Of a stretch of DNA of 11,564 bases, positions 1 through 5,825 are shown in pieces. The notes under the pieces are model-generated. The model saw only the letters and a program-made list of their open reading frames with translations. It did not search any database and was not told the DNA's origin. Origin of the DNA: Coriobacteriia bacterium (GTDB taxonomy: Bacteria > Actinomycetota > Coriobacteriia > Anaerosomatales > JAHIQC01); the NCBI GenBank assembly GCA_030653635.1, contig JAURYZ010000229.1:1-11564 (forward strand). Reading direction: 5' to 3'. How positions within the stretch are numbered: position 1 is the stretch's first letter; the number at the start of each line of letters is the position of its first letter. The translations under genes were made by a program, and so were the position numbers.

Positions 1-19
1 GGTTCGTCTTGTCACTCAT
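1..19 (-). CDS. 5' end of the next gene, possibly anti-sigma factor (partial)
   Basis: Only the first six codons (MSDKTN) are inside the window, so the product cannot be recognised. The ATG at 19-17 overlaps the last 8 bases of the sigma factor gene in another frame. It is preceded by a near-perfect Shine-Dalgarno (GGAGGTGATC) 9 nt upstream of the ATG when counted from GGAGG. That arrangement makes translational coupling with the sigma factor very likely. ECF sigma genes are commonly followed by a co-transcribed anti-sigma factor, often a membrane protein, so that is the first guess. This is inference from position alone. Confidence 0.55.
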
Positions 20-578
20 CGTCGATCACCTCCGCCAGCATCGTCGCCAGATTCCTCATGGCCCTGTGCTGGAGCGCCTTGATCGCCCCTTCGGTCTTGT
101 CCAACGCACGAGCCGTCTGTCTCACATCCAGATCGAAAAAGAAGCGGCAGGTTTTGACAGCTGCTTGATCCTCGGTGAGTCGATGCACGCATGCACGAAT
201 CTCCTCGGCGTCGACTCGGGCGGCAACCTGCTCGTCGATCATCACATCAGACGGAGGCAGCTTCGCCTCTAGGTCCTCGCATGGCTCGGGCACGCGCACA
301 GCGCGGCGGACATGATCGATAGTGGCATTGCGGGCTATCCGAAAAAGCCAAGCACCGAACGGAAGTCCTCGGCGATCATACGCGCCTATCGCCTCGAAAG
401 CCTTGACGAAGACGGTGCCGGTCACATCCTGGGCGTCATGCTCATCTTTGAGCCTCGCCCTGACATACGAGTGGATGCGGTCCGCATATACCTCGTAAAT
501 CAACCCGAATGCCTCTGTGTCGCCGCGCGCCGCTCGGCGCACGAACTTGTCAACCCGTTTCTCGTCGATCGCGGTCAT
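12..578 (-). CDS. ECF-type RNA polymerase sigma factor
   Basis: This 188-residue protein is a group 4 (ECF) sigma factor, which directs RNA polymerase to a dedicated promoter set. It has only regions 2 and 4. Region 2 spans about 22-92 and includes DAQDVTGTVFVKAFEAIGAYD and the helix FGAWLFRIARNATIDHVRR. Region 4 spans about 125-178 and includes the helix-turn-helix DVRQTARALDKTEGAIKALQHRAMRNL. The ATG at 578 has a purine-rich GAGAG about 9 nt upstream. A BldN-like promoter lies just ahead, suggesting autoregulation. The KTEGAIKALQHRA ending resembles actinobacterial ECF factors of the BldN kind, but I cannot assign the ECF group without alignment. The region 4 segment AAVKTCRFFFDLDV is slightly unusual where many relatives have VIxLRFxxGLS. 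A coupled downstream gene starts at 19. Confidence 0.95.
   Translation of the reverse strand: MTAIDEKRVDKFVRRAARGDTEAFGLIYEVYADRIHSYVRARLKDEHDAQDVTGTVFVKAFEAIGAYDRRGLPFGAWLFRIARNATIDHVRRAVRVPEPCEDLEAKLPPSDVMIDEQVAARVDAEEIRACVHRLTEDQAAVKTCRFFFDLDVRQTARALDKTEGAIKALQHRAMRNLATMLAEVIDDE
24..33 (-). promoter_or_regulatory. Strong Shine-Dalgarno inside the sigma gene end
   Basis: On the minus strand this reads GGAGGTGATC, matching the 16S rRNA anti-Shine-Dalgarno almost perfectly. It lies within the last codons of the sigma factor gene and is well spaced from the ATG at 19. It is the main evidence that a gene starts there and is coupled to the sigma factor. Confidence 0.7.
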
Positions 579-600
579 CCGCGTCGTCTCTCTATTCGAA

Positions 601-629
601 GTAACGCAGCCGCATTGAGATGGGTTACG
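601..629 (-). promoter_or_regulatory. Putative ECF (BldN-like) promoter of the sigma gene
   Basis: On the minus strand, CGTAAC (629-624) and CGTTAC (606-601) are separated by 17 nt. This closely resembles the BldN-type consensus as I recall it, CGTAAC-N16-CGTTGA. The -10 ends 22 nt upstream of the sigma factor ATG, giving a leader of about 15 nt that holds the ribosome site. The motif sits in the 60-bp gap after the radical SAM gene, where a promoter is expected. GTAAC and GTTAC also form a 5-bp inverted repeat, so an operator is an alternative reading. Confidence 0.55.
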
Positions 630-638
630 GGGCCTGCA

Positions 639-2105
639 TCAGGTTTTCGGGCGATCGGGCAAAGGCATGCCGTGCGGCATCCCCTCGCCCAAGAAGTCGA
701 AACGATCTCCATAGTCTTTCATCATCTGTTCAAACGCGCTCATCATGTAGCGCCGCTTGAAGCCATCCTCAAGCTTGGCCACTTCGAGCATCTTGTTGCG
801 ATAGAAAACCATGTAGCACCTGGCAAGCGCCCGATAGACATCATCCAAAGACATCTCGTAAGGCTCGATGATGGGAGTCATGAGGTTGTACTTCGAGTAA
901 TCGGTCACCCGGATGCGGTCCTTCATCTCCTCATGAAGCGGAGTGAATGGCATGGGGGTAATCAAAGGAAAGACCGCGATATCCGGATTGAGCCTGACCG
1001 CCTCGGCGGCCGTCTGCTCAATGCTCTCCCACGTCTCATTGGGGAAGCCGATCATGAACGACGCCTCTGTCATGATGTCGTGTTCCCGAAGCAGGTCGAG
1101 CGCACGCTTGTTCATGTCCACGTCGGTGCCCTTGTTTAGGCTCTCAAGCATCGCGTCCGAGCTACTCTCCGCCCCAACGTAGACATGGATCACGCCGGCA
1201 GCATGGTACTTGGGAAGGATAGCCTCATCGCGGATTATGTCCTCCACCCGAGTCTCCATGAGCAACTTCACGCCTATGTTCGCCTCAATCAGAAGATCGA
1301 GCTGGAGCTCCCACCGGTCACGATCATTCGTGGGGTACGGATCGATCAGAGTGATGAACTCGACCTTGTACGTATCGACCAGATAACGAATCTCGTCCAC
1401 GACCTTCTTTGGGTCGCGCGCGCGCCAGTCGCCACGCCAAAACAGCCGGTGCGAGCAAAAGGAGCAGCCCATCATGCAACCGCGAGTGGTCAGAATCGAC
1501 GCCATTCGGCCATAGGGCTCGATGTTGTAGTGGTAGTCATCCCAGTCGAGCAGATGCCATGCAGGGGTCAACGTATCCAGATCGTCGATATGGGGACGCA
1601 TGGGAGTCGCGACGATAGACTCCCCATCACGATATACGATACCCGCCACAAAGGCCTCGAGTCCCTTCGGCGCGGCTGATAGCAGATCTGGCAGCGTCGC
1701 CTCCGATTCGCCTCTCAAGATGAAATCGACGGGACAATCCTTCGCTCCGAATATCTCCTCATACATAAACGTCGGATGCGGCCCACCCAGTATCGTGACG
1801 ATGCCCGGGTCGACTTCCTTGGCAATGGCCAATGTGCGAAGTGCAGCCGGTACCGTCGCGGTACTCACTGCACCCGAGACCGGCAGATAGTCCAAAGACA
1901 GGACGTAGTCCGGTGAGTAGTTCTCGATTTCAGAGCGCACGTCTTCGAATGAGTAGTCCTTGTTCATCGCGTCGCACACCCTGGCCTCATGCCCGGCCTC
2001 AAGAGCAGCTCCAGCGAGGTATGCCAGCTGAAGTGGTGGCCATGCCCCAATAACTTGGACTCCCCAGCAGTGATACGGAGGGGCGACGAAAAGCAATTTC
2101 GACAT
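639..2105 (-). CDS. BchE-like B12-binding radical SAM protein
   Basis: This 488-residue protein has an N-terminal cobalamin-binding Rossmann domain (about 1-150, with LGGPHPTFMYEEIFG and VDFILRGESEATLPDLL). A radical SAM domain (about 195-400) follows, with the 4Fe-4S motif CMMGCSFC (C210, C214, C217). The remainder has the BchE-type tail. The layout and many stretches (RARDPKKVVDEI, LLREHDIMTEASFMIGFPNET, KYNLMTPIIEPY) resemble BchE, the anaerobic Mg-protoporphyrin ester cyclase, from memory of that family. No pigment genes are in view, so the substrate is unknown; HpnJ-like hopanoid or other lipid chemistry is possible. The ATG at 2105 is preferred over an upstream TTG at 2108 because the AAAGAG site is then better spaced. 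It has its own sigma-A promoter. Such enzymes need cobalamin and low oxygen. Confidence 0.92.
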   Translation of the reverse strand: MSKLLFVAPPYHCWGVQVIGAWPPLQLAYLAGAALEAGHEARVCDAMNKDYSFEDVRSEIENYSPDYVLSLDYLPVSGAVSTATVPAALRTLAIAKEVDPGIVTILGGPHPTFMYEEIFGAKDCPVDFILRGESEATLPDLLSAAPKGLEAFVAGIVYRDGESIVATPMRPHIDDLDTLTPAWHLLDWDDYHYNIEPYGRMASILTTRGCMMGCSFCSHRLFWRGDWRARDPKKVVDEIRYLVDTYKVEFITLIDPYPTNDRDRWELQLDLLIEANIGVKLLMETRVEDIIRDEAILPKYHAAGVIHVYVGAESSSDAMLESLNKGTDVDMNKRALDLLREHDIMTEASFMIGFPNETWESIEQTAAEAVRLNPDIAVFPLITPMPFTPLHEEMKDRIRVTDYSKYNLMTPIIEPYEMSLDDVYRALARCYMVFYRNKMLEVAKLEDGFKRRYMMSAFEQMMKDYGDRFDFLGEGMPHGMPLPDRPKT

Positions 2106-2143
2106 CAAATCTCTTTCTCACGGGACAAACAGGGACTCTTGCG

Positions 2144-2172
2144 ATTATACAATGGCAGAAAGTGGAAGCCAA
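2144..2172 (-). promoter_or_regulatory. Sigma-A-type promoter for the radical SAM gene
   Basis: On the minus strand, TTGGCT (2172-2167) and a perfect TATAAT (2149-2144) are separated by exactly 17 nt. The site lies in the intergenic gap between pilT and the radical SAM gene, and predicts a leader of roughly 30 nt. It indicates that the radical SAM gene can be transcribed separately from pilT. No hairpin-plus-T-run terminator is visible after pilT, so readthrough is also possible. Confidence 0.75.
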
Positions 2173-2186
2173 AAATCACCCATAGC

Positions 2187-3293
2187 CTAGTAAACGCCGC
2201 TTTCGGCCGCATGCTGAGGATCGACTCCCAGCTGACGAATCTTGATCTTGAAATCGTGGGCGTTGTGCGACATCGCCATCGCATCGTCGAGAGTTATTTG
2301 ACGATTCGTGTACAGGGAAATCAACGCCTGATCGAACGTTTGCATCCCGTAGTACTCGCCCTCATCCATGGCGTCTCGGATCATGTAGGTCTTGTCCGAG
2401 TCGATGACGTACTCACGGATGGTACCGGTCATGACTAGCACCTCGACGGCAGGCACAAGTCCCCCGTTTATCGAAGGAATGAGTCGCAGGGACACGATAC
2501 CCTTGAGCGTCGCCGCCAGCATGAGGCGGACCTGTTTCTGCTGATATGGAGGGAAGAAGTCAATGATCCGGGTGATGGTCTCAGTAGAGTCGATTGTGTG
2601 GAGTGTCGAGAACACGAGGTTGCCGATCTCGGCGGCGGTAAGCGCCGCGGACACAGTCTCATGGTCACGCATCTCGCCAATCAAGATGACATCTGGATCC
2701 TGACGCACCACGTGTCTCAGGGCATCCGCATAGCTTTCGGTGTCGATGCCGATCTCGCGCTGATTGACGATGCACTTCTTGTCCTTGTGAAGGACCTCGA
2801 TCGGATCCTCGATCGTCACAATATGCCCGTCGCGCGTGGCGTTGATGTGGTCGATCATCGCCGCAAGCGTGGTGGTCTTTCCAGAACCTGCGGTTCCAGT
2901 CACGAGCACCAGTCCTCGCGGCTCATCCGCCAGCCTGCGGATGACCTGTGGTAGACCCAGCTCTTCGATGCTGGCCCGTTCGGTCGCAACGCGCCGAAGC
3001 GTCATCCCGACGCTCCCGCGCTGATGAAACACGTTGATGCGAAATCTGCCGACCCCGGACAATGAATAGGCGAAGTCGATCTCGCGGTGGTTCTCAAAGG
3101 ATGCAGCCTGTCGCTCGTCCATCATTCCTGTGGCGAGCTGCCGCGTCTGGTCCGCCGTGAGCGGCTGGAACTCATCACGCATGACGATCAACCGGCCATT
3201 GAGGCGTATCGCCGGTGGGCTGCCGACCTTGATATGGAGGTCAGAGGAGCCGCGCTCGGTCATCATCTTGAGCAATCCATCGATCTCGGCCAT
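2187..3293 (-). CDS. pilT: PilT-type type IV pilus retraction ATPase
   Basis: This 368-residue protein is about the usual length for PilT, the hexameric cytoplasmic ATPase that depolymerises type IV pili and drives twitching. The N-terminal domain has the typical SSDLHIKVGSPPAIRLNG. The motor core has Walker A GTAGSGKT (133-140), Asp box TIEDPIE (160-166), Walker B VILIGEMRD with E207, and His box STLHT (229-233). The C-terminal AIRNLIRE motif of classical PilT is replaced by TIREYVIDSDK (about 291-301), and the usual SQxL is SLRL. It is therefore a divergent PilT; a PilU-like or other PilT paralogue is possible. The ATG at 3293 follows GAGTGAGG at short spacing. It lies 85 bp after the NlpC/P60 gene, and I see no clear promoter or terminator in that gap. 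Confidence 0.93.
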   Translation of the reverse strand: MAEIDGLLKMMTERGSSDLHIKVGSPPAIRLNGRLIVMRDEFQPLTADQTRQLATGMMDERQAASFENHREIDFAYSLSGVGRFRINVFHQRGSVGMTLRRVATERASIEELGLPQVIRRLADEPRGLVLVTGTAGSGKTTTLAAMIDHINATRDGHIVTIEDPIEVLHKDKKCIVNQREIGIDTESYADALRHVVRQDPDVILIGEMRDHETVSAALTAAEIGNLVFSTLHTIDSTETITRIIDFFPPYQQKQVRLMLAATLKGIVSLRLIPSINGGLVPAVEVLVMTGTIREYVIDSDKTYMIRDAMDEGEYYGMQTFDQALISLYTNRQITLDDAMAMSHNAHDFKIKIRQLGVDPQHAAESGVY

Positions 3294-3378
3294 CAGACCT
3301 CACTCAGACTCGTTCGGAAACGTACTCCCAGAAGCATACCGCACCGGAGTCGACGAGACGCAGGATGGGGCCTTAGCA

Positions 3379-4425
3379 TTACGGCCGGCATGCTCCCGCA
3401 AAGTCACCGCGCGACATTGATGAGATCTTGACCACGTCACCCGTGCTCGGCGCATGAATATACATGCCGCCACCAACGTAGATTCCAACGTGGTGGATCG
3501 GGCTGCCGAAGAACACGAGGTCGCCCGGTTGCAGATCGGATTTCGAGACCCGCTCTCCCGCGTTGATCTGAGCGCGCGAAGAGTGAGGGAGCGACACGCC
3601 CACCTGGCGGTACACAAACATCGTGAACCCGCTGCAGTCAAATGAGTTGGGCCCGGAGGCTCCCCAATGGTAGGGGGCGCCGAGATACTGCTTGGCTATG
3701 TTCACAACCTCACCGCGCGCAGCACGCCTAGGTGCGGGGAAAGTCTTGCCAGCCGATGATCCTCTCTTAGAGGAAGCGCGCGAAACGCTAGATGCTGCGG
3801 CCGCACGTGCACGTGCCTCTACCTCTGCCTCGATTGCAGCGACCTCGCTCTCCAAGCCAGAAAGCATCTTCTTTCGCGAGGCGAGCTGGGTTTCGATGCT
3901 CTTCTTCTTGGAGGCCATCACATCAAGGACTGAGTTCGATGCAGCCTCTTGGGCCGCTAGATCCTTCTTGTAGCCCTCGGCCTTCGCTCGAGTCTCCTTG
4001 AGAGAGGCGACATCAGATGCTTCGCGCTCGTTCATGTCCCTCAACAAGTCCCAGGTGGTCGCGAACTCCTGGAAATCCTCGGCGCCCAGAAGTACCTCAA
4101 GAAAACCGGTGGGGCCACTGCGGTACATCGAGTTGGCGCGTATGTTGAGATGGGTCTGCAAAGTGCCTATGCGGGCATTGGCAGCATCCAGCTCAGCCTG
4201 GGTGCTCTTTATCTTGGACAGAATGGCCTTGTGCTTGATGTTCGCTTCGTTATAGGCCTCGGCCGCAACCTCCACCTTGTTGTCCAAAGCGTCGACCTGC
4301 GTCTTGACGGTGCGAGCCTGATCGCGCTTATCGGTGAGGCTCGGAGCGGCGTATGCGGGAACGACACCCATCAGCAACACAAGTGCGAGGGCGACAGATA
4401 TGATCGTGTTCTTCCTGGCTGTCAG
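3379..4425 (-). CDS. Secreted coiled-coil NlpC/P60 peptidoglycan endopeptidase
   Basis: From the proposed CTG start the product is 348 residues. A signal peptide (1-26) has a positively charged start (TARKN), a hydrophobic core (IISVALALVLLMGVV) and a likely cut after AYA. A long coiled coil (about 30-215) follows, then a basic Ser-rich linker (about 212-235) and an NlpC/P60 domain (about 237-348). The catalytic residues are Cys264 in FDCSGF, His312 in HHVGIY and His324 in YIHAP. The layout matches RipC/CwlO/PcsB hydrolases, which cleave stem peptides and are often controlled by FtsEX through the coiled coil. The CTG at 4425 is chosen because AAGGAG lies 6 nt upstream and the signal peptide begins at once. 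In-frame starts further upstream (to GTG 4554) would add up to 43 residues ahead of the signal peptide and cross a promoter-like site. Confidence 0.93.
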   Translation of the reverse strand: MTARKNTIISVALALVLLMGVVPAYAAPSLTDKRDQARTVKTQVDALDNKVEVAAEAYNEANIKHKAILSKIKSTQAELDAANARIGTLQTHLNIRANSMYRSGPTGFLEVLLGAEDFQEFATTWDLLRDMNEREASDVASLKETRAKAEGYKKDLAAQEAASNSVLDVMASKKKSIETQLASRKKMLSGLESEVAAIEAEVEARARAAAASSVSRASSKRGSSAGKTFPAPRRAARGEVVNIAKQYLGAPYHWGASGPNSFDCSGFTMFVYRQVGVSLPHSSRAQINAGERVSKSDLQPGDLVFFGSPIHHVGIYVGGGMYIHAPSTGDVVKISSMSRGDFAGACRP

Positions 4426-4429
4426 GGGA

Positions 4430-4439
4430 ATCTCCTTCT
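4430..4439 (-). promoter_or_regulatory. Shine-Dalgarno that supports a CTG start
   Basis: The minus strand reads AGAAGGAGAT here, with AAGGAG ending 6 nt before the CTG at 4425-4423. No ATG, GTG or TTG lies at a suitable distance in this frame, and the next Met is inside the signal peptide core. This makes the CTG the best start candidate for the NlpC/P60 gene. Confidence 0.6.
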
Positions 4440-4465
4440 GGCAGTCGGGTACAATACAACGTCTG

Positions 4466-4474
4466 ATTCTACCA
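4466..4474 (-). promoter_or_regulatory. Extended -10 promoter for the NlpC/P60 gene
   Basis: The minus strand reads TGGTAGAAT, an extended -10 element (TGn plus TAGAAT, one mismatch from TATAAT). I see no good -35 at 17 nt, which extended -10 promoters can tolerate. It predicts a leader of about 35 nt ahead of the CTG start and would place the promoter inside the longer in-frame reading of that gene. Confidence 0.4.
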
Positions 4475-4557
4475 TGAACCAACCAGGGCTCCGGTTCGCG
4501 ATTGTTGTGCGAGCCACGAGCGATCCATGACCGAGCCATGACCCCCAGAAGCACGAA

Positions 4558-5442
4558 TCAGGCCAAAGCCGTGCATAGCCCGTCGAGCAGCCTGACCGCA
4601 ATACGTTGAGCAGACTCAGGTTCGTACGCCGCGTCCGACGCAGGTAGCTCAACACGAAGACCCGCGCTCGCCCCAACCTCAAGCGCCGTGACAAGCCTTT
4701 TCGCCAACGCCGCCGAGGAGTCAAGACCAAGGCTCACAATGGGCAGACCCGGCGGCTGCGTCCCGTGCATAGCGATTGTAACCAGCAGGCCGTCGACGGG
4801 CGCATCCCGATCGTCTTCGCGGCGAATCGAGCACCCCGGCGCTGACGCCTGTGCGAGATTGACCACTCTATCCGCAATCACGGTCGTCGCAGGCTCGGAC
4901 GAGCCGATACGTAAGCGCAATCTGGACAGGACTTCGGTCGAACGGGCAGGGCCGCTGAGCGCCCCGGTGGGGACTTTGGAGTCCTTGCCCTCCCAAACGT
5001 GGCGCAGCGCCTTCAGGGCGCCAATGGTCGCCGCACCCAGTATCCCGTCGGCCGGTATGCCGCTGTTGCGCTGGAATTCGCGTACCGCTCGCTCCGTGTG
5101 AGCTCCGAAGATTGCGTCGAGGTCCCCACATACGAATCCAAGGGCGTTCAGCGCTTCTTGGGCCAAGGAGACGTCCTTGCCATGGAAATGCGGGAGACGC
5201 AAATAGAGTGTGCGATCACCAATGGTGAATGTCTCATCGACAAGCGCCGCCCACGTCTCGTCGCCCACGACGCCGTCTTCAGAAAGCCCGAGCGTGGTTT
5301 GGAACGACCGGACCGCGTCGGTTGTCATGCCGAGAAACACGCCATCAACACCAGTGGGGCCCAGCGGATAGCCGAGCCTCAATAATCGTCTTTGGATGTC
5401 TTCGACCGCAGGCCCTCGGGACCCTGGCAGAATCGGACGCAC
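4558..5442 (-). CDS. CwlM-like protein, two peptidoglycan-binding domains plus a decayed amidase domain
   Basis: This 294-residue protein has two PG_binding_1 repeats: about 7-67 (GSRGPAVEDIQRRLLRLGY, then DGVVGDETWAAL) and about 84-148 (GKDVSLAQEALNALGF, then ADGILGAATIGALKAL). The order, spacing and RTLY linker resemble mycobacterial CwlM (Rv3915), where an Amidase_3 domain follows. Here residues about 165-294 look like a shortened remnant of that fold. There is no DPGHGG zinc motif and none of the expected catalytic His/Glu context. No signal peptide is seen, so a cytoplasmic location is likely. By analogy with CwlM, which regulates peptidoglycan precursor synthesis, a regulatory role is possible, but this is inference. 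The GTG start at 5442 has GAGAGG 6 nt upstream. It is the last gene of the che operon, 23 bp after the winged-helix gene. Confidence 0.85.
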   Translation of the reverse strand: MRPILPGSRGPAVEDIQRRLLRLGYPLGPTGVDGVFLGMTTDAVRSFQTTLGLSEDGVVGDETWAALVDETFTIGDRTLYLRLPHFHGKDVSLAQEALNALGFVCGDLDAIFGAHTERAVREFQRNSGIPADGILGAATIGALKALRHVWEGKDSKVPTGALSGPARSTEVLSRLRLRIGSSEPATTVIADRVVNLAQASAPGCSIRREDDRDAPVDGLLVTIAMHGTQPPGLPIVSLGLDSSAALAKRLVTALEVGASAGLRVELPASDAAYEPESAQRIAVRLLDGLCTALA

Positions 5443-5465
5443 GGCGCCCCTCTCGTCAAGATCGG

Positions 5466-5804
5466 CTACCGACCGTAGCGATTCCGAAACTTCTCGACAT
5501 TATTGCGCACCGCACCGGCACTTCTCCCGGAGTTACGCAGGAATCGATCGATCTCGATTTCATTGGCCCGGTCTCCCCCGAAACAGTACGTGGGTGGCTC
5601 GCCGGAGGATTCTAGCACGAATGCCTCGCCCAGCACCCTGAGAATGCAAGCTGTCAGCTCGACCGAGACCCCTGTGTTAGCGGCCACTTTGGTGCGGCTG
5701 AAACACTCTCCCGCGTGATCTCGGAACAATGCGACAATGCGTCGAATGGCGGCCTGTGTGTCCCGGTCGCCAGACAAACTGTCCAAGGCCCTGCTGAGAC
5801 TCAT
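5466..5804 (-). CDS. Small winged-helix protein of unknown function
   Basis: This 112-residue protein has no family I can name. Residues about 16-76 read as a winged helix: helix 1 DTQAAIRRIVALFRDH, helix 2 FSRTKVAANTG, recognition helix SVELTACILRVLGEAFVL, and a wing ESSGEPPTYCFG. The tail (about 77-112) is charged and ends in a basic segment (NNVEKFRNRYGR). It has no membrane segment or signal peptide. The ATG at 5804 follows GGATAGG at 6 nt. Its neighbours, 21-23 bp away on either side, encode the diguanylate cyclase and the CwlM-like protein, so it is co-transcribed with them. It may be a transcription regulator or a protein-binding adaptor; the sequence does not decide. Confidence 0.8.
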   Translation of the reverse strand: MSLSRALDSLSGDRDTQAAIRRIVALFRDHAGECFSRTKVAANTGVSVELTACILRVLGEAFVLESSGEPPTYCFGGDRANEIEIDRFLRNSGRSAGAVRNNVEKFRNRYGR

Positions 5805-5825
5805 GTCACGCCTATCCGACGAACA

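Noticed and set aside
601..628. GTAAC/GTTAC inverted repeat as a repressor operator
   Set aside because: The arms are only 5 bp with an 18-nt spacer; the ECF promoter reading explains the same bases better.
312..1139. Plus-strand open frame (275 codons) across the sigma and radical SAM genes
   Set aside because: It spans two clear minus-strand genes and their promoter, and its product resembles no family.
1417..1428. Alternating CG tract
   Set aside because: It falls within the radical SAM coding sequence in ordinary codons (Arg-Ala-Arg) and has no partner or repeat.
3294..3378. Possible terminator or promoter between the NlpC/P60 gene and pilT
   Set aside because: Only short 5-bp complementary arms without a T run, and a weak TATGCT with no -35, are visible.
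3801..3820. Short GCACGT repeat
   Set aside because: It encodes the Ala/Arg-rich end of the coiled coil; low-complexity codon use explains it.
4426..4554. Longer N-terminus for the NlpC/P60 protein from GTG 4554
   Set aside because: It would put 43 polar residues before the signal peptide and run through a promoter-like element and a strong ribosome site. It is kept only as an alternative.
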